DNA of 64,000 nucleotides from positions 1 to 64,000 of the forward strand of contig DATBFJ010000029.1 of NCBI GenBank assembly GCA_036558545.1, read 5' to 3'. Under the pieces are notes generated by a model. The model did not search any database, had not been told where the DNA came from, and saw only the letters and a program-made list of their open reading frames with translations. The DNA comes from JALYGJ01 sp036558545. Lineage in GTDB: Bacteria; Chloroflexota; Limnocylindria; Limnocylindrales; CSP1-4. Position 1 is the stretch's first letter, and every line of letters starts with the position of its first letter. This document shows positions 1-8,316 of this stretch, one piece after another. A program made the position numbers and the translations under genes.

Positions 1-594
1 GAGCGCACGGCGCACGAGGTCGTCGAAGTCGAGCGCATCGTTGTCCGCCAGCCAGCGCTCGTAGGCGATGAATCGCTGCAAGACGTCGAGTGACTCGGGG
101 TCGGCGGTGGAAATTCGGGCTTGAGCAGACGAGATATCAAGCCCCTCGTCCAGCTTCATTCGCGAGAAGCCGTCGTCCAGCCGGCGCAATGCAGCGCCGC
201 CTAATGGACGCCCTCCGTTCAGCGAGCGCAGGACGGTCGCGCGATCTACGAGATGCGCGACAGACACGCCCGCATCGCGCAGGATCTCGCGGCCCAACGC
301 GTGAAAGGTGCGAACGCGAGGTACCGCATCTGTCGCAACACTGAGTGGTTCCAGCGCCGCGGCCAGGCGCTCGGCCAGCTCATCCGCCGCTCGTTTGTTG
401 AAGGTGACCGCCGTGACGGCCTCGGCCGATACGCCGGTCGCGACCAACCATGCGATGCGCGCCACCAACGTCGTCGTTTTGCCGCTGCCGGCGGGTGCGA
501 CACACAACACCGGCCCGGGCGGGGCAGTGGCGGCGGCGCGCTGATCGGGTGCCAATCGGTCGAGCCGTTCGCGCACGGCAGGATGGAGGTTCAC
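1..594 (-). CDS. UvrD/PcrA-type DNA helicase, N-terminal part (runs off the window)
   Basis: The minus strand encodes the first 198 residues of a superfamily 1 helicase and the frame is open to the window edge. Visible features are a Q-motif-like LAPDQRAA (about 14-21), Walker A APAGSGKTTT (33-42), motif Ia TFNKRAADEL, motif Ib RTFHALGRE and the family-typical DFDDLVRRAL near the truncation. SF1 helicases of this kind unwind DNA during repair. The start is GTG at 594; another in-frame GTG lies at 606, and a stop lies just upstream of that. It is divergent from uvrC, so a repair role is plausible. The exact subfamily (PcrA, UvrD, or a shorter ATP-dependent helicase) cannot be settled from the N-terminus alone. 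Confidence 0.85.
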   Translation of the reverse strand, partial: MNLHPAVRERLDRLAPDQRAAATAPPGPVLCVAPAGSGKTTTLVARIAWLVATGVSAEAVTAVTFNKRAADELAERLAAALEPLSVATDAVPRVRTFHALGREILRDAGVSVAHLVDRATVLRSLNGGRPLGGAALRRLDDGFSRMKLDEGLDISSAQARISTADPESLDVLQRFIAYERWLADNDALDFDDLVRRAL

Positions 595-669
595 AGCGCT
601 GTGCACAGCGCGGATAGTCGGTGCCCGCGCTCACCGCGAACTTATCTCTGACTTAGCATCGGGTTGACG

Positions 670-2538
670 ATGCCCAAGGTTCAGATCTCTCCCCAGCTCC
701 AGGCGACGCTGGCCAAGCTCCCGCAGAAGCCTGGCGTGTACCTGCTCAAGGACGATCGCGGCCGCGTCCTGTACGTGGGCAAGGCGCAGAGCCTGCGCAA
801 TCGCGTGCGGCAGTATTTCCAGGCAAGCCGGAGCTCGGTCCAGGCGCCGCTGCGCATCGAGCATGCGATGGATCGCGTGGCCGACGTGGAGTACACGATC
901 GTCGACAGCGTCAGCGAGGCGCTGCTGCTCGAGGCGACGCTCATCAAGCGCCATCAGCCGCGCTTCAACGTCCGGCTCAAGGACGACAAGAGCTACCCGT
1001 ACATCAAGGTCACGCTCGCGGACGACTTCCCGCGCATCGAGCGGACGCGCAAGCTGCCCAACGACGGGTCGCGCTACTTCGGTCCTTACGCCAGCGCCAG
1101 CAGCGTCGACGAGGCGATGAACCTCATCCGCCGACTGTTCCCGTTCCGGACCTGCACCATCGAGATCAAGGAAGGCAAGCGAGCGCTGCCCCGTCCGTGC
1201 CTGCTCTATCACATCAAGCGCTGCCAGGGCCCGTGCATCGAGGCGATCTCAAAGGAGGACTACCGCGCCGACATCGAGCAGGTGATGCTCTTCCTGGAGG
1301 GCCGGCAGGAGCTCGTGGTCCGACGACTGCGCGAAGAGATGGGCGCGGCCTCAGAAGCCACCGACTACGAACGCGCGGCCGACATGCGCGACAAGCTGCG
1401 TGCGGTCGAGCGAACGATGGAGTCGCAAAAGATGGCGGCCTTCGCACGAACGGAGATCGACGTTCTTGGCTTTGCGCGATCCGGCGGCGGCGCAGCCGTG
1501 CAGCTGTTCGCGATCCGCAATGGCACGACCGTGGCACGCGACGTGTTCCTCCTCGAGAACGTCGGCGACTCGTCGGATGACGAGGCGCTCTCCGCCTTCA
1601 TCAAGCAGTACTACTCGGCAACCTCGTCGATTCCGCCACGCGTCCTTGTGCCGTCACTGCCACCCGACCACGACGACCTGGTGACCTTCCTCGAGGCGCG
1701 CCGCGAGCGCCGCGTTGAGCTTGCTGTGCCGCAGCGTGGTGAACGTCGCGAGTTGATGGCTCTAGCGGCGCGCAACGCGGCCGATGTTCTGGCGCGCGAG
1801 CAGGCGCGCTGGCTCGCGGATGAGGGCAAGACGCTGGCCGCCCTGGAAGAGTTGGCCGGAGCGCTTGGCTTGCCGACGCCGCCGCTGCGCATCGAGTGTT
1901 ACGACATCTCGACGTTCCAGGGCACGAACACGGTCGGTAGCATGGTCGTGTTCGAGGAGGGACGTCCGCGCAGCGGCGAGTACCGCCGCTTCCGGGTCAA
2001 GACCGTCCAGGGCACGGACGACTTCGCATCACATCGCGAGGTCCTGCGTCGGCGCTTCTACCGTGCGCTCGAAGCAGAGGAGGGAGTCGCCGAGGAGCTG
2101 CGCTGGCGGCTGCCGGATCTGGTCGTGATCGACGGTGGCTTGGGCCAGGTCAATGTCGCCCGCGAGGTGCTCGACTCGCTCGGCCTGCACGACATGCCGG
2201 CGATCGGCCTCGCCAAGGAGCGCGAGGAAATATTCCTGCCGGGCATCAACCAGCCGCTCGTTCTGCCCGCGAACTCGCAGGCTCTCTACTTGCTCCAGCG
2301 CCTGCGCGACGAGGCCCACCGATTTGCCATCACCTACCACCGCAACCTGCGCGCCAAGCAGCAGACCCGATCGCTTCTTGATGAGGTCCCCGGCGTGGGT
2401 CCGGCACGCAAGCGCGCGCTGCTCCGTGTCTTCGGCTCGACCAAACAGATGAAGGGTGCGACGATCGATCAGATCGCGTCAGTCCCAGGCATCAGCCGCG
2501 GCCTTGCCGAAAAGATCTTCGCCGGCCTGAAGGCGTAG
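670..2538 (+). CDS. uvrC: Excinuclease ABC subunit C
   Basis: UvrC makes both incisions in nucleotide excision repair, after UvrA/UvrB mark a lesion. The 622-residue product has the GIY-YIG nuclease at the N-terminus (GVYLLKD, YVGKA, LRNRV; about 22-46). A UVR helix follows near residues 200-240, then the RNase H-like nuclease (ECYDIS, TDDFASHREV, DLVVIDGG), and tandem helix-hairpin-helix motifs (VPGVGPARKRALL, VPGISRGLA) end the protein. Length is normal for the family. ATG 670 is chosen because a TAGCAT -10-like hexamer lies at 654-659; an in-frame TTG at 664 is an alternative that adds two residues. It is divergent from the helicase gene and followed by a terminator-like hairpin. Confidence 0.97.
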   Translation: MPKVQISPQLQATLAKLPQKPGVYLLKDDRGRVLYVGKAQSLRNRVRQYFQASRSSVQAPLRIEHAMDRVADVEYTIVDSVSEALLLEATLIKRHQPRFNVRLKDDKSYPYIKVTLADDFPRIERTRKLPNDGSRYFGPYASASSVDEAMNLIRRLFPFRTCTIEIKEGKRALPRPCLLYHIKRCQGPCIEAISKEDYRADIEQVMLFLEGRQELVVRRLREEMGAASEATDYERAADMRDKLRAVERTMESQKMAAFARTEIDVLGFARSGGGAAVQLFAIRNGTTVARDVFLLENVGDSSDDEALSAFIKQYYSATSSIPPRVLVPSLPPDHDDLVTFLEARRERRVELAVPQRGERRELMALAARNAADVLAREQARWLADEGKTLAALEELAGALGLPTPPLRIECYDISTFQGTNTVGSMVVFEEGRPRSGEYRRFRVKTVQGTDDFASHREVLRRRFYRALEAEEGVAEELRWRLPDLVVIDGGLGQVNVAREVLDSLGLHDMPAIGLAKEREEIFLPGINQPLVLPANSQALYLLQRLRDEAHRFAITYHRNLRAKQQTRSLLDEVPGVGPARKRALLRVFGSTKQMKGATIDQIASVPGISRGLAEKIFAGLKA

Positions 2539-2539
2539 G

Positions 2540-2586
2540 CGCGACACACACGTTCGGTGTCACTCAGAGTGTCGCGTTTCTATTTC
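2540..2586 (+). terminator. Probable intrinsic terminator after uvrC
   Basis: A perfect 8-base stem (CGCGACAC at 2540-2547, GTGTCGCG at 2569-2576) closes a loop that can form a small inner ACAC/GTGT hairpin. A T-rich TTTCTATTT follows. It starts one base after the uvrC stop. Confidence 0.6.
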
Positions 2587-2833
2587 CGGGCCCAGTCTGA
2601 ACCCGTGTTAAGTCGAGGCTCTGACGGCTGGACTTGTTGGAATCCGCCGACCCGCCTCGAAAGCCCAGCTGGGCCGCTCCCAATGACGCGCCATGGGTGG
2701 CCGAGGAGTCGGCCGTCGCGGCTGTACTCGGCGAACTCACAGCGACTTACCAGCCTAATTATTCGGTACGCCCATAACCTCGTGGAGTGCGTGCCCTGCC
2801 ACCAGCTATCGAACGCCTGATCGTAATTTCGTT
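2587..2833. other. Intergenic stretch between uvrC and secD with no convincing gene
   Basis: About 250 bases separate the uvrC terminator from the secD promoter. A 47-codon open frame (2634-2777, TTG start, TAA stop) has a protein-like composition but no ribosome-binding site and no recognised family; it may be a remnant. A longer overlapping frame (2557-2820) is Arg/Ser/Pro-rich and looks non-coding. Confidence 0.4.
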
Positions 2834-2841
2834 GCTATAGT
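2833..2841 (+). promoter_or_regulatory. Extended -10 promoter of secD, predicted leaderless
   Basis: TTGCTATAGT contains an extended -10 (TG at 2833-2834, one base, then TATAGT 2836-2841). Only 9 bases separate the hexamer from the secD ATG, so the transcript should start at or within about 3 bases of the start codon. No Shine-Dalgarno sequence is present. Confidence 0.65.
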
Positions 2842-2850
2842 CCCGCCCGA

Positions 2851-4275
2851 ATGCGACGTTTCCTTCCCCTGTTGATCGTGGCAGTCGGCCTTGCCGCGCT
2901 CGCAGTCAATTTTCTGACTCTTCCACGACCGTTCAGCGACGACGTTTGCTCGCCGCCCACCAGCACCGGCGGCTGCATCGACACGCGCCTTGGCCTCGAC
3001 CTTCAAGGCGGTCTGCGCGGCGAGTACCAGGCTCTGCCAGCGCCGAATCATCCGGTCACCTCGGACGACATGGCCACGATCCGGACGATCATCGAGAACC
3101 GCATCAACCAGTACGGCGTTGCCGAGCCGGTCGTTCAGACCCAGGGCAGCGATCGGGTCGTCGTCGAGATTCCGGGCGTAACGGACGTCGAAGCAGTTCG
3201 CCAGCTCATTGGCTCAACCGGTCTGCTTCAGTTCGTGCCAATTCCCAAGAACTACGCCACGGCCGTCGGCCAGGGAACTCACCTCGGCACGGACCTTCCG
3301 GCATGTCCGGATGATCTGTCCTCGATAACGACGCCGTGCGTGTTGTTCAACGGCGACCAGCTCGCGTCAGCCGCAGCCGGAGTCGACTCGACGACGGGCC
3401 AACGCGTCGTCAATTTCACGCTCAAGGGCCCAGGCTCGACCCTCTTCGACAAATACGCGAGCGTGGCCTACGTTGGACCGAACAGCGCAAGCAACCAGCA
3501 GTTCGCGATCGTCCTGGACGGCAACGTGGTATCCGCACCATCTGTCAACGCCCAGCGCTTCGGCGGACAGGGCCAGATCGGTGGCAGCTTCTCGACCGCG
3601 GACGTGACCAGCCTCGTAACGGTCCTCAAATACGGCTCGCTGCCGCTGCAGATCAGCGAGGTCAGCTTCAGCCAGATCAGCGCGACGCTCGGCCTTAACT
3701 TCCTTCAGCAGTCGATCCTCGCCGGGATCATCGGCATCGCGCTCGTGTTCATCTTCATGCTCGTCCACTACCGACTGCCCGGAGTGGTGGCCTGCGTCGC
3801 CCTGATCTTCTACACGCTGGTTTCGTTCGCAATATTCCGGTTGATACCGGTGACGCTGACCCTCGCCGGCGTAGCGGCCTTTGTGCTCTCGGTAGGTATG
3901 GCGGTCGACGCCAACATCCTGATCTTCGAGCGAACGAAGGAAGAGTTGCGCTCGGGCAAGACCCTCGTATCGGCGGTCGAGGCGGGCTTCAACCGCGCTT
4001 GGAACTCGATCTTCGACTCGAACATGTCGAGCATCATCACCGCGACGATCCTGTTCTACTTTGGATCGGCGACCATCCGCGGCTTCGCGCTCGTGCTGAT
4101 CATCGGCGTTCTCCTGTCGATGTTCAGTGCCATCACCCTGAGCCGCATGATGCTGCGCTGGATCGTTCGCCAGTCGTGGGCGCGCAAGGCTCGGCTGTTC
4201 GGCGTCTCAGAGGATGAGTTCATCATCGCCGCCCCGACGACCGGCAATCGACGCCAGGTGAGGGCCAGTGTTTGA
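2851..4275 (+). CDS. secD: Protein translocase subunit SecD
   Basis: SecD pairs with SecF as the proton-motive-force-driven accessory of the SecYEG channel. The 474-residue protein has an N-terminal membrane helix (about 5-22) and the family signature LGLDLQGG (48-55). An extracellular P1 domain includes TIRTIIENRINQYGV and VVVEIPG. Five C-terminal helices from about residue 285 carry the RND-type motifs GMAVDANILIFERTKEE and FYFGSATIRGFA. The start is ATG with a -10 hexamer 9 bases upstream. The stop overlaps the secF start by 8 bases, implying translational coupling. Confidence 0.97.
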   Translation: MRRFLPLLIVAVGLAALAVNFLTLPRPFSDDVCSPPTSTGGCIDTRLGLDLQGGLRGEYQALPAPNHPVTSDDMATIRTIIENRINQYGVAEPVVQTQGSDRVVVEIPGVTDVEAVRQLIGSTGLLQFVPIPKNYATAVGQGTHLGTDLPACPDDLSSITTPCVLFNGDQLASAAAGVDSTTGQRVVNFTLKGPGSTLFDKYASVAYVGPNSASNQQFAIVLDGNVVSAPSVNAQRFGGQGQIGGSFSTADVTSLVTVLKYGSLPLQISEVSFSQISATLGLNFLQQSILAGIIGIALVFIFMLVHYRLPGVVACVALIFYTLVSFAIFRLIPVTLTLAGVAAFVLSVGMAVDANILIFERTKEELRSGKTLVSAVEAGFNRAWNSIFDSNMSSIITATILFYFGSATIRGFALVLIIGVLLSMFSAITLSRMMLRWIVRQSWARKARLFGVSEDEFIIAAPTTGNRRQVRASV

Positions 4276-5491
4276 CCTCATAGGCAAGCGTCGCTGGTTC
4301 TACCTGATCAGCCTCGCCATAACCATCCCGGGCTTCATCTTCATACTCCTGACGCCGCTTACAGGTGGCAAGGTCGGCCTGCAATTCTCGATCGACTTCA
4401 CGGGTGGCACCGTCTGGGAGATCCATTTCGCCAACGGGACTCCGTCGTCGGCGGACGTCCAGGCGATCATGGCCTCACAGGGACTGCCCGGCACCGCAGC
4501 CATCGCCACGGTCGGCGACAAGTCGTACGTGCTGATCAGGACGGAGCAGATTGGTCTGGCCGAGTTCCAGCCGTCGCCCAGCCCGGGCGCCTCCAGCTCG
4601 CCTGCCGCCTCCAGCTCGCCGTCTGATACCGCTTCGCCCGCCGCATCAGGCTCACCTGCAGCCTCAAGCTCCTCGGCGGCGTCCAGCGTCGCACCGGAGG
4701 CCAGCACGTCGCCTGAGCCCAGCGCGTCGCCTGAGCCCAGCACGTCGCCCGCGCCCTCCGCGTCGGCGGGCGCGGTCGTCGGCGCAAGCCCGTCGCCCTC
4801 GGCATCGCCAGGCACCGGCGGCAGTGCCCTCAACCTGCCCACCACGGGCAAGCTCGCCGACCTGCGCTATGCGCTGGAAGACCAGTTCGGTCCAATCGAC
4901 GAGGTCAGCCAGGAGGCCAACATTGGCCCGATCATCAGCAACGAGATCGCCCAGCAGGCATTGCTGCTGATCGTTCTCGGCTCGATCGGCATCCTCGCAT
5001 GGGTCACCTTCCGCTTCCAGGACTTCCGCATGGGTGCGACGGCGATCGCCGCGCTCATCCACGACGTGCTCGTTGTCGTCGGCACGTTCGCCATCGCCGG
5101 AACGTTCTTCGGCTTACAGGTGGACGCGTTATTCGTGACCGCGATGCTGACCGTCATCGGCTTCTCCGTCCACGACACGATCGTCGTCTATGACCGGATT
5201 CGCGAGAACCGCATCCGGCATGCCGGCGAGCCGTTCGACGCGATCGTCAACCACAGCCTCCTTCAAACGGTCGGCCGGTCACTCAACACCTCGTTGACGA
5301 CGATCCTGGTGCTCACCGCGCTGCTTCTGTTCGGCAGTGACGCCACGCGCGCATTCGTCTTCGCTATGGTGATCGGCATCGTGTCCGGAACGTACTCGTC
5401 GATCTTCAACGCAAGTTCGCTGCTCGTTGACTGGCATCTCTGGGATGACCGCAAGCGAGCGCGCGAGTTCGCCGTTGCCCGCGGTCGCTGA
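4268..5491 (+). CDS. secF: Protein translocase subunit SecF with a low-complexity insert
   Basis: SecF works with SecD in late translocation. The 407-residue product begins with a membrane helix (about 9-31) and the SecF signature SIDFTGGTVWEI. It ends with five helices bearing FSVHDTIVVYDRIRENR and RSLNTSLTTILVL. About 88 residues of Ser/Pro/Ala repeats (about 99-186) interrupt the small extracellular domain between helices 1 and 2, making the protein longer than the usual 290-330 residues. The start is GTG inside the secD end. The end of pyrF's 5' region overlaps this gene in another frame. Confidence 0.96.
   Translation: MFDLIGKRRWFYLISLAITIPGFIFILLTPLTGGKVGLQFSIDFTGGTVWEIHFANGTPSSADVQAIMASQGLPGTAAIATVGDKSYVLIRTEQIGLAEFQPSPSPGASSSPAASSSPSDTASPAASGSPAASSSSAASSVAPEASTSPEPSASPEPSTSPAPSASAGAVVGASPSPSASPGTGGSALNLPTTGKLADLRYALEDQFGPIDEVSQEANIGPIISNEIAQQALLLIVLGSIGILAWVTFRFQDFRMGATAIAALIHDVLVVVGTFAIAGTFFGLQVDALFVTAMLTVIGFSVHDTIVVYDRIRENRIRHAGEPFDAIVNHSLLQTVGRSLNTSLTTILVLTALLLFGSDATRAFVFAMVIGIVSGTYSSIFNASSLLVDWHLWDDRKRAREFAVARGR
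4565..4830 (+). repeat. Ser/Pro/Ala/Glu low-complexity tract inside secF
   Basis: Imperfect short repeats encode strings such as SSPAASSSPS, SPEPSASPEPSTSP and SPSASPGT. The reading frame is preserved across the tract, and conserved SecF sequence lies on both sides. It probably encodes a flexible extracellular linker. Confidence 0.85.
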
Positions 5492-6326
5492 GCGCGGCAC
5501 GCATTTTGCAGCGCGGCTGGCACGCCGCGTTGAAACGGTCCATACGACGCTCTGCCTGGGGATAGATCCCGACCCTGAGGCACTGCCGCAAGGCTGGCCG
5601 CGCGACGTCAGCGGCGTCGAACGGATGGCCAATCTGCTGATCGACAACGCTCTTGCGCGCGCGGCCGCGGTCAAGGTCAACGTCGCTTTCTTCGAGGCAT
5701 TCGGCAGCGCCGGCATCGCCGCGCTTGAGCGCGTCCGCGCGCGCGTCCCCGCGGGCGTGCCATTCATCGCGGACGTCAAACGTGGCGACATTGGCACGAC
5801 TGTGGCCCGTCAGTCGGTCGCGCTCTACGACAGCCTCGACGCACATGCGGTCACGGCCAGCCCGTATCTCGGCGGCGAGGCAATCTCGGCGCTGCTCGAT
5901 CGTGAGGACCGTTTCGTCTACGTCCTGTGCCGGACCTCAAACCCGGGCGCCGGCGAGCTCCAGGACCTGGACGTCAACGGCGAGCCGCTTTACCTGCACG
6001 TGGCAAGAACGGCGGCGCAGTGGTCGGGCGGTCGGGAAAACGTAGGGCTGGTGGTCGGAGCCACCGCTCCAGATGAACTACAGCGCATCCGTGACGCGGT
6101 ACCGCAGCTCGCGTTTCTCGTGCCCGGAGTGGGCGCCCAGGGTGGCGACATCGAGGCCGTGAGGCGTTCGGGACCGGCCACTGGAGGCGCCTTCGCCGAG
6201 CTTCCGGGTGGCGGCTTGCTGGTCAACGTATCGCGCGGCATCGCCGCCGCCGCGCTCAATGATGGCGATCCTGCCGTGGCCATTGCGGCTGCGGCTTCTC
6301 ATTGGGCGCTCAGCCTCCAGTGCTAG
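5445..6326 (+). CDS. pyrF: Orotidine 5'-phosphate decarboxylase (type 2)
   Basis: PyrF decarboxylates OMP to UMP, the last step of de novo pyrimidine synthesis. The core shows CLGIDPDPEALP near the N-terminus, VKVNVAFFEAFG, and the catalytic Lys/Asp motif ADVKRGDIGTT. The phosphate-binding end has LVPGVGAQGGD and LLVNVSRGI. At about 290 residues it fits the long type 2 family. ATG 5445 (overlapping secF by 47 bases) is the preferred start. TTG 5475 is a credible alternative, and an ATG at 5427 is less likely. The next gene's -10 hexamer overlaps the pyrF stop codon. Confidence 0.95.
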   Translation: MTASERASSPLPAVAERGTHFAARLARRVETVHTTLCLGIDPDPEALPQGWPRDVSGVERMANLLIDNALARAAAVKVNVAFFEAFGSAGIAALERVRARVPAGVPFIADVKRGDIGTTVARQSVALYDSLDAHAVTASPYLGGEAISALLDREDRFVYVLCRTSNPGAGELQDLDVNGEPLYLHVARTAAQWSGGRENVGLVVGATAPDELQRIRDAVPQLAFLVPGVGAQGGDIEAVRRSGPATGGAFAELPGGGLLVNVSRGIAAAALNDGDPAVAIAAAASHWALSLQC

Positions 6327-6329
6327 GAT
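6302..6329 (+). promoter_or_regulatory. Promoter of tatA inside the pyrF 3' end, predicted leaderless
   Basis: A -35-like TTGGGC (6302-6307), a 16-base spacer ending in TGC, and a -10 TAGGAT (6324-6329) precede the tatA ATG at 6336. The 6-base gap places the expected transcription start on the A of the start codon. The -10 includes the pyrF TAG stop. Confidence 0.65.
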
Positions 6330-6335
6330 GAATCG

Positions 6336-6584
6336 ATGCCGTTCAACATCGGCCCGTTCGAACTCCTGATCGTTCTCGTACTGGCACTGCTCATTCTTGG
6401 GCCGGGCAAGCTGCCCGAGGTTGGCAATGCGCTGGGCAAGACGATTCGTGAGTTCCGCAAGGCCTCGAGTGATGTCGAGGAGGCCGTTCGGATTGAGCCG
6501 GCAGCAGCACCTGCGACCGCCAAGCCAGTCAACACCGTCGCTGACACGACAGACACGGCCGCCGAGGACCGCACGGCCAGCTGA
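6336..6584 (+). CDS. tatA: Sec-independent translocase protein TatA
   Basis: TatA oligomerises to let folded twin-arginine substrates cross the membrane with TatC. The 82-residue protein has one N-terminal membrane helix (about 7-22), followed by the diagnostic FGPGKLPEV-like LGPGKLPEVGNALGK and an amphipathic helix. The tail is Ala/Thr-rich and probably disordered. It could be labelled TatA or TatB by some schemes; the short length favours TatA. tatC follows 62 bases later. Confidence 0.93.
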   Translation: MPFNIGPFELLIVLVLALLILGPGKLPEVGNALGKTIREFRKASSDVEEAVRIEPAAAPATAKPVNTVADTTDTAAEDRTAS

Positions 6585-6646
6585 GCGACCTCTCAACAGC
6601 GGAGCACAACTCCGCGCCTGTCCCGGAGGAGGGCGCACCTCTGAAC

Positions 6647-7411
6647 GTGGACGAGCCAGGCGACGAGAAGGTCATGACCGTCGTCGAGCATCTTTCTGAG
6701 CTCAGACGGCGCATATTCATCTCGATCCTGGCGGTCGTCATCGCCTCGATCGTGGGCTTCTTCGTTGCGCCCGACCTGATCCGCATCCTCAAGGACCAGG
6801 CGCCGCTCGACAAGCCCCTCATCTTCACCACTCCCGGCGGTGCCTTCTTCCTGATCATCAAGCTCTCGCTCATGGTCGGCATCGCGCTCGCTTCGCCGGT
6901 CGTGCTCTACGAGCTGTGGAGCTTCATATCGCCCGGCCTGACGCCCAGCGAGCGGCGCCAGATACGACCATGGGTGCCGCTTTCGCTCCTGTTCATGGCA
7001 CTCGGGATTGGCGTGGCCTTCGTCACTCTGCCACTGGCATCAGGTTTCCTGCTTGGCTTCGCCATACCTGGGCTGGTGGAGCCGCTGATCACCGCGGATG
7101 CCTATTTCGGTTTCGTCACGACACTGTTCCTGGCCTTCGGCCTGGTCATGCAGTTCCCATTCGTTGTCCTGCTGCTCTCGAAGGTCGGCATCGTCACCGC
7201 CGACCAGTTGCGCAGGAACCGGCGCTACGTGCTGCTCGGCATCGTCATATTTGCCGTGGTCATCACGCCCGGCGGAGACCCCTTCAGTCCGACGATCATG
7301 ACCCTCGTCATGTACCCGCTCTATGAGTTGAGCATTCGGCTCGTTGCCCGCGCCAACACGCCCACGCATGCGCCGGCCACGTCTGCACCCGGCCCGGCGG
7401 CAGCCAAGTGA
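6647..7411 (+). CDS. tatC: Sec-independent translocase protein TatC
   Basis: TatC binds the twin-arginine signal and nucleates the Tat translocase. The protein (about 254 residues) carries the cytoplasmic motif VVEHLSELRRRIF, six predicted membrane helices, and the conserved ELWSFISPGLTPSERR and ITPGGDPFSP segments. The start is uncertain: GTG 6647 is used, CTG 6641 sits 7 bases after a strong GGAGGAGGG (6625-6633), and ATG 6674 would begin just before the conserved motif. The C-terminal tail is Pro/Ala/Thr-rich. The stop overlaps the rapZ start by 4 bases. Confidence 0.95.
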   Translation: MDEPGDEKVMTVVEHLSELRRRIFISILAVVIASIVGFFVAPDLIRILKDQAPLDKPLIFTTPGGAFFLIIKLSLMVGIALASPVVLYELWSFISPGLTPSERRQIRPWVPLSLLFMALGIGVAFVTLPLASGFLLGFAIPGLVEPLITADAYFGFVTTLFLAFGLVMQFPFVVLLLSKVGIVTADQLRRNRRYVLLGIVIFAVVITPGGDPFSPTIMTLVMYPLYELSIRLVARANTPTHAPATSAPGPAAAK

Positions 7412-8316
7412 GCGAAACGCAGCAGGGCCACGGCTCGCGAGCGAGGTCGCAGCCGCACGTCGCGATCATCAGTGGCCTTTCAGGGGCCGGAAAGACGGCA
7501 GCCAGCAAGCTGCTCGAGGACGTTGGCTACCGCGTGATCGACAACCTGCCGGCGGAGCTCTTGCGCCACCTGGCACAGCTGGTTGCGCGCGAGACGGGTG
7601 AATTCGAGCGTGTAGCGCTCGTGCTCGACGCACGCACGGGCAATCCCGCGCTGGCCTATCGCGAGGCTGTGCGTGCCCTCGAGACGCGCAACATTGCGCC
7701 CCAGGTCTTCTTCCTCGAGGCGCGCGACGACGTGCTCATCCGCCGCTTCAGCGAGACACGTCACCGTCACCCTCTGACCAGCGCGCAGGGCGGTGTCGCC
7801 GAGTTCATCGAGCGCGAGCGCGATCTGCTCTCGGAGATCAGATCAGAGGCGGACGTGATCATCGACACGTCCGAGCTTTCGGGTCGACAGTTGCGCGAGC
7901 GCCTGTACAGCGCCCTGGATCTGCCGGAGGATGGCCAGACACTCGGCGTGGCGCTCATCAGCTTCGGCTACAAGCACGGCATTCCCCTCGAGGCGGACAT
8001 GGTCTTCGACGTGCGTTTCATGGAGAACCCTTTCTACATAGACCGTCTGCGACCGCAAACCGGTCTGGACAGTGAGGTGCGCGACTTCGTCCTGACCAAG
8101 CCGATCACACAGCGTTTCGTCGACGACGTGACCCAGTTCCTGGAGCTGGTAATCCCCGGCTTTCGCGACGAAGGTCGGGCGAGGCTGACGGTCGGCTTTG
8201 GCTGCACCGGCGGCCAGCACAGGTCCGTGGCCATCGCTGAAGAGGTGGCGCGGCGCCTGCGCGACTCGGCTGCGGCACCGGTCACGATCTGGCACCGCGA
8301 GCTCGAGCGCACGTGA
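7408..8316 (+). CDS. rapZ: RNase adapter / nucleotide-binding protein RapZ (YvcJ)
   Basis: RapZ-family P-loop proteins bind nucleotides and, in enterobacteria, control glucosamine-6-phosphate synthesis through RNase E. In Gram-positive bacteria the role is less clear. The 302-residue product shows Walker A GLSGAGKTAA, EDVGYRVIDNLPAELL, and the C-terminal signature GFGCTGGQHRSVAIAE. Length is normal. GTG 7408 overlaps the tatC stop (GTGA). It is coupled to the yvcK-like and whiA genes, an arrangement conserved in many Gram-positive-type genomes. Confidence 0.95.
   Translation: MSETQQGHGSRARSQPHVAIISGLSGAGKTAASKLLEDVGYRVIDNLPAELLRHLAQLVARETGEFERVALVLDARTGNPALAYREAVRALETRNIAPQVFFLEARDDVLIRRFSETRHRHPLTSAQGGVAEFIERERDLLSEIRSEADVIIDTSELSGRQLRERLYSALDLPEDGQTLGVALISFGYKHGIPLEADMVFDVRFMENPFYIDRLRPQTGLDSEVRDFVLTKPITQRFVDDVTQFLELVIPGFRDEGRARLTVGFGCTGGQHRSVAIAEEVARRLRDSAAAPVTIWHRELERT

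Noticed and set aside
2557..2820. 87-codon + strand frame after uvrC
   Set aside because: Arg/Ser/Pro-rich composition, no ribosome-binding site, overlaps the uvrC terminator and shows no family pattern.
4300..4851. 183-codon - strand frame opposite secF
   Set aside because: It arises from the antisense of the repeat tract and has no start signals.
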